The notes beneath the pieces were generated by a model. That model made no database searches and had not been told where the DNA came from. It saw only the letters and a program-made list of their open reading frames with translations. A DNA stretch of 64,000 nt from DASUPK01 sp963736685 (GTDB lineage Bacteria; Actinomycetota; Thermoleophilia; Solirubrobacterales; 70-9), in contig CAVTPZ010000008.1 of the NCBI GenBank assembly GCA_963736685.1, forward strand, positions 5,929-69,928. Direction: 5' to 3'. Every line of letters starts with the position of its first letter. The first letter of the stretch is position 1. The translations under genes and the position numbers were made by a program. Shown here piece after piece: positions 57,287 to 64,000 of the stretch.

Positions 57287-58290
57287 TGATCGCGAACGCC
57301 GCACCCACGCCAAAGGCGGTCGCGCTCGTACTGCTTCCGGCTCTGGTGCTGACGCTCGCATTCGCCTTCTCCTACGTCGGCGCCTTCCACGACCCAACAC
57401 CGCACAACGTTCCAGTGGCCGTGGTAGGTCCGCCGGCCCTCGCGGCGCAACTGGACCACCTGCCCGGAGACCCGCTCGATACTCTCCTAGCCTCGTCGCT
57501 GCCCGACGCGCTCTCACAGATCGATGATCGCGATGTCTATGGCGCCTACGACGCAACCACGAACCACCTATTCGTGGCCTCGGCCGCCAACCGGGCGACC
57601 GCGGTCGCGCTGGGGGCGACTTTCAACCGTGCCGCCGCCGCGCAGGGTGAACCCGCCATCGGCATCACCGACGTGAAGCCCCTGCCTTCCGAGGATCCCA
57701 ATGGCACCACCCCCTTCTACGCGGTGATCGCGTGGATGTTCGGGGGCTATATCGCCGCAACCCTGATCGGATTGATCGGCAGCCCGCGCAGCCGCAGCAC
57801 CCAGAGGGCAGCTGCGCGAATCGGTGCGCTCGCGGGATTCAGCATCGTCGGGGGGGTTCTCAGCGTTCTCCTCCTGCGGGTGTGCTTCGACGTCTTCTCG
57901 GGGCACGTCGTCGCATTGTGTGCAATCGCGGCGCTCACGATCTTTTCCAGCGGCGCCGCCACGGCGGGCATTCAGGCCGCCATCGGCCCGGCGGGGACTG
58001 GGTTCGTGATCCTCGTCTTCGTGATCCTGGGCAACGCCGCAGCGGGCGGCCCGTTTGCCCGGCCGTTGCTGCCGGGATTCTGGAGCACGGTAGGGGGCGT
58101 CCTGCCGCCCGGGGCAAGCGTCGATCTGGCACGGTCGGCGCTCTTCTTCGACGGCGAGCGAATCCTCGGCCCGATCCTGGTTCTCGTGGGCTGGGCGGCC
58201 CTGGGCACGGTTCTCGCGCTCGCGCTTGGCGGTCGGATCACGGATCCGGTTGACGTCGAGGCAAGGGCGGCAGCGGGAGCGGCGGTGTGA
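57286..58290 (+). CDS. YhgE/Pip- or DUF3533-like membrane protein
   Basis: The 334-aa protein has one N-terminal membrane helix (AVALVLLPALVLTLAFAFSYVGAF), an extracytoplasmic domain of ~150 residues (NVPVAVVGPPALAAQLDHLPGD...VYGAYDATTNHLFVASAANRATAVAL) and five or six C-terminal helices (FYAVIAWMFGGYIAATLIGLIG, GFVILVFVILGNAAAGGPFARPLLPGFWSTVGGVLPPGASVDL). This is the ABC-2-like/YhgE-Pip layout, related to phage-infection proteins and drug or lipid exporters. No ATPase gene is adjacent. Confidence 0.75.
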   Translation: MIANAAPTPKAVALVLLPALVLTLAFAFSYVGAFHDPTPHNVPVAVVGPPALAAQLDHLPGDPLDTLLASSLPDALSQIDDRDVYGAYDATTNHLFVASAANRATAVALGATFNRAAAAQGEPAIGITDVKPLPSEDPNGTTPFYAVIAWMFGGYIAATLIGLIGSPRSRSTQRAAARIGALAGFSIVGGVLSVLLLRVCFDVFSGHVVALCAIAALTIFSSGAATAGIQAAIGPAGTGFVILVFVILGNAAAGGPFARPLLPGFWSTVGGVLPPGASVDLARSALFFDGERILGPILVLVGWAALGTVLALALGGRITDPVDVEARAAAGAAV

Positions 58291-58311
58291 CTCAGAAAGG
58301 AAAGCCATGCA

Positions 58312-59133
58312 ATGACGCCTGAAGTGATCTCAGAGGCTCGGTTCCGCACCGTCGACGGGGTACGGATCCGATACGCGGACAGCGGTGGCTCGGAGGAGCC
58401 GGTGATCCTGCTCACGAGCCCCTGGCCGGAGAGCATCTACGCGTTCTCGCCGATCTGGGCCACTCTGGCGGAGCACGCGCGGCTGTTCGCCATCGACCTG
58501 CCGGGTTTCGGCGCCTCCGACCGCCGCGACGAGCTTCTGTCTCCGCGGGCGATGGGCCACTTCCTCGCCCAGGTCATCAGCGAGGCGGAACTGGGAACAC
58601 CGCACATCGTCGGTCCGGACGTTGGGACAGCGGCGGCTCTCTTCGCGGCGGCCGCGCACCCCGAGCGGATCGCCGGCCTCATCGTCGGCGAGGGAGGAGC
58701 CGCGGTTCCCCTTCAGCTCGGGGAGCCGCTCGCATCCTGGGTGACGGATCCCGATCTCGACAAGTACCGGCAGATGGACCCGCGCGCCATCGTCAACGCG
58801 GCCGTCGACGGGATCGCTGGTGGGGTGCCCGACGAGGTCCGAAACGACTACCTGGACTGTTACGACGGCGACCGCTTCGTCGAGTCGATGCGCTACGTCC
58901 GCAGGTATCCCGAGGAGCTACCCGTACTGGCTGAGCTGCTGCCCACGATCACGACGCCAGTCACGATCATCAACGGCCGCCACGATTCCGTCGTTCCGCT
59001 TGCCAACGTCGAGTTTCTTGACGAACGCCTCCCCCGGAGCAGCGTCGCAATCATCGACGCCAACCACTTCGTGTGGGAGGAGGCGCCGACCGAGTACGCC
59101 GCGATCGTCCTCGACGCGATTGGGCAGAGCTAG
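58312..59133 (+). CDS. Alpha/beta hydrolase
   Basis: The 273-aa protein has VDGVRIRYADSGGSEEPVILLTSPWPESIYAFSPIW (the oxyanion region is SPWPES instead of HGxPxx), FAIDLPGFGASDRRD, the nucleophile elbow IVGPDVGTAAALFAA with Asp as nucleophile, and Asp and His in GRHDSVVPLANVEF and DANHFVWEEAPTEYA. An Asp nucleophile suggests epoxide-hydrolase or dehalogenase-type chemistry. It lies in the operon behind operator copy C. Confidence 0.88.
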   Translation: MTPEVISEARFRTVDGVRIRYADSGGSEEPVILLTSPWPESIYAFSPIWATLAEHARLFAIDLPGFGASDRRDELLSPRAMGHFLAQVISEAELGTPHIVGPDVGTAAALFAAAAHPERIAGLIVGEGGAAVPLQLGEPLASWVTDPDLDKYRQMDPRAIVNAAVDGIAGGVPDEVRNDYLDCYDGDRFVESMRYVRRYPEELPVLAELLPTITTPVTIINGRHDSVVPLANVEFLDERLPRSSVAIIDANHFVWEEAPTEYAAIVLDAIGQS

Positions 59134-59155
59134 CCACACGAACCGAAAGGAACGC

Positions 59156-59599
59156 ATGTCGACACTCCACTTTCACAAGACGACCACGGCGACCCCCGAG
59201 CAGTTCACCGCCGGCCTCACCGATTTCGGGCCGGGCAGGTCGGAGCTGTTTCCGAACAGTGCCGACGACGATCTGGAGGTGCATTCCCAGGGCGCCACGG
59301 AGGCTGATGTCACAGAGGGTTCAGGCGGGATCTGGGAGCGGCTGCACTACGACTGGTCAAATCCCAACCACATCGTCCTGAAGACAACCGACTCGAACAC
59401 ATGGGGAGGCAACTCGGGCCACACCTACGACCTCAAACAGAATTCCGATGGGACGACCGACATCGACTACACCGTGGTGCGCGAGGGCAAGACCCTCAAG
59501 GGACGATTCCTGGGGCTCGTCCTCGGGAGCGTCGGCAAGGGACGCCTCAAGAGCGCGTTCGACAGTGCCGTCACGGCGATCGAGAAGCGGAACAGCTAG
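59156..59599 (+). CDS. SRPBCC-like protein
   Basis: The ATG at 59156, after AAAGGAAC, gives 147 aa. STLHFHKTTTATPEQFTAGLTDFGPGRSELFPN, IWERLHYDWSNPNHIVLKTTDSNTWGG, YDLKQNSDGTTDIDYTVVREGKTLKGRFLGLVLGSVGKGRLKSAFDSAVTAIE show the alternating strands and long C-terminal helix of the Bet v1/SRPBCC fold. It probably holds a hydrophobic ligand and may serve the hydrolase encoded just upstream. Confidence 0.75.
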   Translation: MSTLHFHKTTTATPEQFTAGLTDFGPGRSELFPNSADDDLEVHSQGATEADVTEGSGGIWERLHYDWSNPNHIVLKTTDSNTWGGNSGHTYDLKQNSDGTTDIDYTVVREGKTLKGRFLGLVLGSVGKGRLKSAFDSAVTAIEKRNS

Positions 59600-59725
59600 T
59601 GGTGGATCAGATCGTCGACCTCAAAGGCGCTGATCTCGCCCGCCTCGAACCGCGAAAGCCTTCCTGGACCCGTTCGAGCAGCTTCGCTAGTTGCGCGAAT
59701 TGAGTTGCCTACAAGCCAGTTCGAG

Positions 59726-59753
59726 ATAGCCGCTTTTCGTCCAAAGCGGCTAT
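59726..59753. terminator. Bidirectional terminator hairpin
   Basis: An 11-bp perfect stem ATAGCCGCTTT / AAAGCGGCTAT with a 6-base loop lies between the convergent SRPBCC and Gly-rich genes and includes the last bases of the Gly-rich gene's stop codon. Its CCGCTTT...AAAGCGG core resembles two near-palindromes at 62612 and 63565. Confidence 0.65.
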
Positions 59754-60733
59754 TGGGAGACAGGTTTGCAGCCGCGCTTCTTGAGGCGCTTGTGCGTGTC
59801 CTCGATGTTGGCCTGGATCATCGCCTGCTTCGCCTCGCTTCCGGCCTTGGCGAGCCCCTTCTGTTGCCGCTTCAGCTTCTTGCGGAGTTTCCTGCACTTT
59901 GGGTCCTCACTCGCGGTCGGTGTCGGGTTGGGGGGCGTGGGATTCGCCGTGTAGGTGATCGTCACCTGGCCGTCGCCCGAGTGCACCCCAGTCTCGAAGC
60001 TGGTCCCGGCCGGTCCATGGCCAGAACCGCCGCCCCCAGCACCGGCGTTGAACCCTCCCCCGCCCCCATACCAGCCGCCGCCACCCCCTCCAGCGGAAAA
60101 ACTGCCCGCGGCGTTTCCGCCTGAGCCGAAGGTGCCGATGGTCGCGGGTGAAGTCGCGCTGCCTCCGGCGTTCGGCGTCCCGCCTCCGCCAGAGACGCCA
60201 AAGCTGCAGGAGGCCGGAGAGAACCCGTCTGCCCCCATGAGCCCGCCGCCGCCACCTCCGTCAGACGACTGCCCGCCAATCGAACAGCCCCCTCCTCCGC
60301 CGCCGCCTCCGGCAACCAGTACCCGCTGGTTGAGCGTCGTCCCCCCGATCCGGATATCCGTGGCACCGCCGCCCCCCTTATCAGTGCCGTTACCGCCGCC
60401 GTTGAAGCCGCCCGTGCCGGTGGAGGGGGAGTTCGCCCCCCGTCCGCCAACGTTGAGCTGAATCGAGTCCCCCGCCGTTAGGGGAAATGTCGCCGTGGCG
60501 TGGCCGCCGAGGCCGGGGCCGCCGAATCCGGGGTTCGCCGCCCCGCCCTGTGCGCCGAAGAGGTCGAAGCTTGCGCTGGTTACCCCGGCGGGCACGGTCC
60601 AGGTCTGCGCCGCGCCGGTGTAGTTGAAGGTCTCGGTGGTCGCGAGGGCGGGCGAGGCGAGCAGTGCCGTCCCAGCGCAGGCGAACGTGGCTGCCAGACC
60701 GACGAGGCGGACGCGCTGCCCCTGCCCGCGGAT
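59750..60733 (-). CDS. Secreted Gly-rich protein, paralog of the 8908-9933 gene
   Basis: About 327 aa. The signal peptide (RVRLVGLAATFACAGTALLASPALA) is clear and is followed by TETFNYTGAAQTWTVPAGVTSASFDLFGAQGG, a Gly-rich region (GGGGGGGGC, GGGGGGWYGGGGGF) and a basic Lys-rich coil (KCRKLRKKLKRQQKGLAKAGS) at the C-terminus. No ATG, GTG or TTG exists in frame between the upstream stop and the signal peptide. An ATC at 60733 (IRGQGQR...) is the best candidate start. Possibly the true start codon has mutated. Confidence 0.7.
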   Translation of the reverse strand: MRGQGQRVRLVGLAATFACAGTALLASPALATTETFNYTGAAQTWTVPAGVTSASFDLFGAQGGAANPGFGGPGLGGHATATFPLTAGDSIQLNVGGRGANSPSTGTGGFNGGGNGTDKGGGGATDIRIGGTTLNQRVLVAGGGGGGGGCSIGGQSSDGGGGGGLMGADGFSPASCSFGVSGGGGTPNAGGSATSPATIGTFGSGGNAAGSFSAGGGGGGWYGGGGGFNAGAGGGGSGHGPAGTSFETGVHSGDGQVTITYTANPTPPNPTPTASEDPKCRKLRKKLKRQQKGLAKAGSEAKQAMIQANIEDTHKRLKKRGCKPVSQ

Positions 60734-61357
60734 TGTTCGATCGGACGCCGTGGGGGGACCCTATTGGCGGCTCCGCTCGTTTACAAGGGGCGGAGCCTGA
60801 GTTGTCCGTTTCCCGCAACGCAACGATCTGCTCCCGGTACTCAAAGAGCTTTTCGCAACGGCCGCAATGCAAGGATGGCGTGGGACGACGGTAGCTCGCG
60901 CCTCTCTTCGCGGAGTGATGAGCTGATCCCGCAACCCGCCGCCAAGAAGAGTAGGGTCGGAAAAAGGACGGTCGCTGGACGTCGCTGACGAGCCGAAGCA
61001 GACCCGGCACCCACGCTCGGCCTCCGGTCCCACCCCGAGAGGACGTCCCTGCAAGCAATCGCTGGCAGGCGCGGACTCACCAAGGAGCGGATTCATGGCA
61101 ATCCGAATGAGATTGCGCTTTTTTCACTCGCAAGCGCCCCTACGACCCCCCGGCGAATGGATTCCCGGTCATCGGCGACGCGGACAAACCGCATCTCGCA
61201 ACGGTTGGTCGCCAGTCGCTCGCCTTCGTACGGGGAGGCGCAAGGTAGCTCGATAGCCGGATACTTCTGTTTGGGCAAAACCAAGAGGACCGGAACCGAG
61301 TTCTAAGCGGCGAGGTCGGCAGACGGCCAAGCCGCCCTGACTCGCAGGCGTACCTTT
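60734..61357. other. Stretch of about 620 bp without a supported gene
   Basis: Several open frames cross this stretch on both strands. None shows family motifs, a good ribosome site or the codon bias of neighbouring genes, and base composition is less GC-rich than the rest. I see no tRNA, no repeat and no clear promoter. It may be decayed sequence. Confidence 0.5.
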
Positions 61358-61474
61358 TCAGCGGGCAGCACTCACCGGGGTGGCAGGGGTCCCGGAGTTG
61401 TCGCCGCCGCAGGCACTGATGGCGAACGCCGCGCCGAGGCACGTGATCAGGGCGATCGTGCGGGTACGGCGCAC
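61358..61474 (-). CDS. 38-aa lipoprotein
   Basis: A GTG at 61474 opens MRRTRTIALITCLGAAFAIS, then ACGGDNSGTPATPVSAAR and a TGA stop. It has two Arg-rich N-terminal turns, a hydrophobic core and the lipobox AISAC followed by GG, so it should be a membrane-anchored lipopeptide with only about 15 mature residues. GAGG lies 10 bp upstream. It could be a tiny real lipoprotein or the intact 5' end of a broken longer gene. Confidence 0.5.
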   Translation of the reverse strand: MRRTRTIALITCLGAAFAISACGGDNSGTPATPVSAAR

Positions 61475-61519
61475 GGTGCGCGGTCCTCGTTTACGGGGCC
61501 TGAGGCCCACCCTCGATCA

Positions 61520-61819
61520 TCAATCGTCTGATTGACGGACGATCCGGCGACTCGCGACATCGACTCGGTGGTGGGCTCCAAGTTCCAGGTCTTCGTGTTC
61601 GATGGCCAAGGCCTGGAGCGCTGAGCTGTCGTGCTCGGTCGCCTCGACGGCGGCCTCGATCGCCTGCTGTTCGAAATCATCGTCCTTGGCGTCTCCGTAC
61701 GGAAGGACAATCGCCGAGAACCCATGGACGATCTCGCCCGACTCCGCGTGGTAGACGACGTAGGTGTGCTGACGAGTTCCCTCCGGAAGGTGCGAGTAGC
61801 CGCTGCCCTGATCCGTCAT
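61520..61819 (-). CDS. 99-aa soluble protein of unknown function
   Basis: The ATG at 61819 follows AGGAGG by 4-5 bases. The acidic protein reads SHLPEGTRQHTYVVYHAESGEIVHGFSAIVLPYGDAKDDDFEQQAIEAAVEATEHDSSALQALAIEHEDLELGAHHRVDVASRRIVRQ. The ESGEIVHG and VDVASRRIV segments look like a small beta-rich protein. No family is recognised. It follows the gene at 61828 with an 8-bp gap, so both form one operon. Confidence 0.65.
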   Translation of the reverse strand: MTDQGSGYSHLPEGTRQHTYVVYHAESGEIVHGFSAIVLPYGDAKDDDFEQQAIEAAVEATEHDSSALQALAIEHEDLELGAHHRVDVASRRIVRQSDD

Positions 61820-61827
61820 GTCGCCTC

Positions 61828-62214
61828 CTACATGCCCTCGAAGAAGTAGATCTTGCCGATCATCCAGGCGTACACCCCCGTGCCCCTCACCTCGAGCCCG
61901 AGCTCGAACCACGTTGAGTCCCCGTACTGCGCGAAACCCGCCGAACCGGCCCCTGAAAACCAGCGGATCGGAGGGCCGTTTCCTACAGTCGAGCCGCCGG
62001 TCATTGTCGGGTTCGGCGGGTTTGTGATGTCGAATCTTCCGATCGACGCCCTGGCCCATCTGTCCTCGTTCGGCCCTGCTGGGAGGACGAGCTGGGCCAG
62101 TTCGGTTTCGGCGAGAACCTTCCGCGGGCCGAACCCGCTGACCCTGATCGTCCAACCGAACGGGTTCCCGCCAGAGATCGCCCACGCCGAACAAAACCAG
62201 ATGTTCTCGATCAC
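61828..62214 (-). CDS. Beta-rich protein of unknown function
   Basis: The GTG at 62214 with GGGGAG upstream gives 128 aa. An upstream start at 62271 would add ARGARGARGAG, encoded by a tandem repeat. Aromatic-rich strands alternate (ENIWFCSAWAISGGNPFGWTIRVSGFG, PPIRWFSGAGSAGFAQYGDSTWFELGLEVRGTGVYAWMIGKIYFFEGM). No signal peptide or known motif is present. It is coupled to the 99-aa gene downstream. Confidence 0.6.
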   Translation of the reverse strand: MIENIWFCSAWAISGGNPFGWTIRVSGFGPRKVLAETELAQLVLPAGPNEDRWARASIGRFDITNPPNPTMTGGSTVGNGPPIRWFSGAGSAGFAQYGDSTWFELGLEVRGTGVYAWMIGKIYFFEGM

Positions 62215-62227
62215 TTCACACTCCCCG

Positions 62228-62257
62228 GCGCCTCTGGCGCCTCTGGCGCCTCTGGCG
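62228..62257. repeat. Tandem repeat of a 9-bp unit
   Basis: The unit GCGCCTCTG is repeated about three and one third times just upstream of the preferred start at 62214. If read in the longer frame it encodes repeated Ala-Arg-Gly. Such repeats can change length by slippage. Confidence 0.7.
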
Positions 62258-62670
62258 AAATAACCGCCCAATCGCGGCCCTCATACTCTCATCCGAGGCG
62301 TCACACGTCAAGGGCTCGCTTGTGACAGATCGGAGTGTCCCTGGATAGGGGAGGGGGGCTTCACCGCCCCCCCCAGGGGCGTCCCTGGCGGAGCTCAAGC
62401 AGGGGCCGCGTATGGGCCGCTGCCGATGTTCGCGACTGGCACAGGCGAGCGGAGGGCAGGCGCCAGGGCGGACGCCCACCGGCTTCGCGCTAACCGAGCA
62501 CTAAGCCGTCGCGAGCCTCGACTTCGACGAGGCGGCCGCGTCGAGTAGTTAGATAGATCCGACTGCAGGCTGCTAGCCACGGGACCGCTGCTCTGGACGA
62601 GAAGCGCCTATCCGCTTTCCATGGAAAGCGGCGATCGCGGATTGCCTCAATGCCTGTGGGGTGAGCGGCC
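62258..62670. other. Gene-free stretch with a GC-rich hairpin and a 20-bp palindrome
   Basis: No gene is supported here. A G-tract/C-tract pair near 62349-62382 (AGGGGAGGGG...CCCCCCCAGGGG) can form a strong hairpin. A perfect 20-bp palindrome CCGCTTTCCATGGAAAGCGG lies at 62612-62631, about 40 bp beyond the 3' end of the DUF5677-like gene. A second version lies beyond the other end of that gene. Confidence 0.6.
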
Positions 62671-63495
62671 CTAGGCCGCGAAGACCGCCTCGACCTCCTT
62701 CGCCCCGGGCCAACCGGGCAGTGACTCGCCAGCGACCATGACCGTGAAGCCGAAGATCAGAGAGGCGCGACCGAAGGGCCCTTGGGAGTCCTCACGCCTC
62801 TGTTCGAGCTGGACACGACGACCTCCGTCGGGAAGTTCAACCCAAACTGGGTTGAGGCCGAGCAAGGTGGCGTGGGCGATCGAACTTTCCTGTCGGTAGG
62901 TGAGCGCATAGAAACCGCGGTAGGACTTAACCGTGTCCGAGCCGGTCAGAGGTTCGAGGATCTTGGTCCAATGCCCGTCGGCTGCAGTAGCCATGTCGAT
63001 TAGGTCTGGCATGTGCTTGGTCCCGTCGGGGAGATCCTCTAGCTGTTGCTCGAACCCGCGCCGCTCAGCCGGGGTCATGATCTCGAGCGGGACCCCATCG
63101 TGGGTCAGCTTCTGGCAGTCGTCGTCGATCTTCAGGCGGCGGAGCAGGTCGGACTTCAGGAACCGCTGATGGCGCTGGGTTCTGGGATCAGCGGCCAGCG
63201 AGGCGAAGGTCACGGCATGCTCGTAGAGCGCACGGCTCAGGATCGCCGGATCAGCCTCCCGATTTAGCGACCGAAGACGCAAGATCGCCTCTAGGGAACC
63301 AACCTGTCGGGCAACTAAGCCTGGGCCTGTCAGCTGCCAAGCGTCTGCGCTCCCAAGCGGCGGGAGGTCAATCGGAAACTGGGGCCTTACCAGATCGATC
63401 AAGCCCCGCGCATGGGCCTCCGCCCGGTCCTCCCTCTCCCGTTGTGAGCTCACTCTTCGAAAGTAGCGAGCTATGCAGTTGCGAAATACCCGCAC
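62671..63495 (-). CDS. DUF5677-like protein
   Basis: The 274-aa protein is mostly helical: ARQVGSLEAILRLRSLNREADPAILSRALYEHAVTFASLAADPRTQRHQRFLKSDLLRRLKIDDDCQKL, then PLEIMTPAERRGFEQQLEDLP and a C-terminal SYRGFYALTYRQESSIAHATLLGLNPVWVELPDGG. The READPAIL-RALYEH pattern with conserved His residues matches DUF5677 proteins, whose role is unknown but which often occur in accessory or defence-rich regions. Near-identical palindromes flank it. The start may lie slightly downstream of 63495. Confidence 0.7.
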   Translation of the reverse strand: MRVFRNCIARYFRRVSSQREREDRAEAHARGLIDLVRPQFPIDLPPLGSADAWQLTGPGLVARQVGSLEAILRLRSLNREADPAILSRALYEHAVTFASLAADPRTQRHQRFLKSDLLRRLKIDDDCQKLTHDGVPLEIMTPAERRGFEQQLEDLPDGTKHMPDLIDMATAADGHWTKILEPLTGSDTVKSYRGFYALTYRQESSIAHATLLGLNPVWVELPDGGRRVQLEQRREDSQGPFGRASLIFGFTVMVAGESLPGWPGAKEVEAVFAA

Positions 63496-63564
63496 TCTGG
63501 AGAGAGCCTATGAAGCTGGGCTGGTGTGGCTGTTATGGGCGCGCCGATGAGACTGCTCGCGCCT

Positions 63565-63587
63565 CCGCTTTGCATGGAAAGCAGCGG
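63565..63587. promoter_or_regulatory. Near-palindrome upstream of the CDF exporter gene
   Basis: CCGCTTTGCATGGAAAGC followed by AGCGG lies 19 bp before the ATG of the CDF gene. It shares GCGCCT...CCGCTTT-N-CATGGAAAGC with the palindrome at 62612. Placement next to a metal-exporter start suggests an operator for a metal-responsive repressor. That is inference. Confidence 0.4.
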
Positions 63588-63605
63588 TCGGGCTACGGTT
63601 CCCCC

Positions 63606-64000
63606 ATGTCTCACACCGCGACCTGCGACGAGGTGCTTGGTCCCCACTCACACGACGAGCAGGGACACAGCCACTCGCACACTGAACACGAGCACGGCCA
63701 TTCGCACGGTTTGGTCGATCCCTCGATCAAGCGCTCACGTGCCGGTTTAGCTGCCGTTGGCATCTCTCTTGCGGTTCTTGGCGCGACCGCTGCGATCCAG
63801 GTGGCGATCTACGTCGCAACTGGGAGTGTCGCTCTCCTCGCCGATCTGATCCACAACTTTGGCGATGCCCTGACCGCGGTTCCGCTGGGCATCGCCTTCT
63901 TGCTGCGCTCAGCCAAGGCCGAGCGGATCGCGGGGCTTGGGGTGGTTCTCGCGATCTTCATTAGCGCCTGCGTGGCGGGAGTCTTCGCGGTCGAGAAGAT
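63606..64000 (+). CDS. His-rich CDF-family metal cation exporter (partial)
   Basis: The frame from ATG 63606 runs off the right edge with about 131 residues visible. The N-terminus is a metal-binding His-rich stretch (HSHDEQGHSHSHTEHEHGHSHG). Membrane helices follow, with helix 2 carrying LADLIHNFGDALTAVPLGIAF (HxxxD metal site). This is the canonical zinc/cobalt-exporting CDF type, unlike the SLC30A9-like CDF at 54192-55175. The near-palindrome just upstream may control it. Confidence 0.88.
   Translation, partial: MSHTATCDEVLGPHSHDEQGHSHSHTEHEHGHSHGLVDPSIKRSRAGLAAVGISLAVLGATAAIQVAIYVATGSVALLADLIHNFGDALTAVPLGIAFLLRSAKAERIAGLGVVLAIFISACVAGVFAVEK

Noticed and set aside
61093..61284. 63-codon minus-strand frame in the gene-free stretch
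   Set aside because: No ribosome site, no motif and unusual codon use; kept as non-coding.
1..64000. CRISPR arrays, tRNA/rRNA genes, IS elements, prophage genes
   Set aside because: Scanned by eye: no regularly spaced repeats, no GTTCGAATC-type T-loops with a matching acceptor stem, no transposase DDE or integrase Tyr motifs. A tool-based scan could still find a divergent tRNA.

Overview
The window is about 64 kb of high-GC DNA with tightly packed genes, many ATGA/GTGA/TGATG start-stop overlaps and many GTG starts. The fused SecD-SecF, the yebC-ruvC-ruvA-ruvB-secDF order, the pdxS-pdxT pair, and families common in soil Actinobacteria (DUF7144, DUF6325/SHOCT, DUF2630, GAP/SfLAP, DUF5996, a YciI-paired ECF sigma factor) point to an actinobacterium. 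The class Thermoleophilia (Solirubrobacterales-like) is my best guess. That guess rests on gene content and style, not on a database search. No rRNA, tRNA, CRISPR array, transposase or phage gene was seen.

Layout. 0-14 kb is a mostly minus-strand core block: secDF, a zinc-ribbon/PAS protein where yajC would usually sit, ruvB, ruvA, ruvC, yebC, three secreted proteins (a P-domain protein, a Gly-rich protein and a CTGKTH-repeat protein), an M29 aminopeptidase, the PLP synthase pdxST, and an RpiR-type regulator. 14-15 kb holds two small exported or membrane-bound proteins and a short plus-strand RNA unit with a perfect Shine-Dalgarno, a 14-codon ORF and a 15-bp terminator stem. 15-25 kb is a light/photo-oxidative stress island. 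It has a CarH/LitR-type B12 photoreceptor-repressor facing an SDR - SRPBCC - COG2907 flavoprotein - DUF1365 operon, a photolyase and an NAD-binding DUF2867 protein. The operon ends in a broken formylglycine-generating-enzyme gene, then a DHA2 efflux pump and a frameshifted TRIC-like channel gene. 25-34 kb has glutamate decarboxylase behind a DUF7144 membrane protein, a YciI/ECF42-like sigma pair, a frameshifted DUF2252 gene, a MalT-like LuxR regulator, a ClC transporter and a GAP-family exporter. 34-42 kb is an envelope/lipid set (PAP2 phosphatase, amphi-Trp protein, diacylglycerol kinase-like protein, DUF6325, SHOCT, flippase-like protein, second DUF7144) followed by greA and small genes.

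42-60 kb is a detoxification region: a flavin disulfide-oxidoreductase relative, SDR, VOC protein, thioredoxin-like protein, two paralogous epoxide hydrolases and further alpha/beta hydrolases on the minus strand. They face a large ATP-binding LuxR (LAL) regulator. Beyond it lie a CDF transporter, an HIBADH-like dehydrogenase, an aldo/keto reductase, a YhgE/DUF3533-like membrane protein and another alpha/beta hydrolase. The most interesting observation is here. A 36-37 bp composite DNA element (two GACCAGGG boxes with a 12-bp period, then CACGGGCGCGA) occurs three times, in the same orientation and 52-73 bp upstream of three hydrolase-linked start codons (51197-, 49112-, 57254+). One copy is shared with the LAL regulator promoter. 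I propose this as the operator of an undescribed regulon. 60-64 kb is a gene-poor, less GC-rich end with a Gly-rich secreted protein, a 38-aa lipoprotein, two unknown proteins, a DUF5677-like gene flanked by a repeated near-palindrome, and the start of a His-rich CDF metal exporter that runs off the window.
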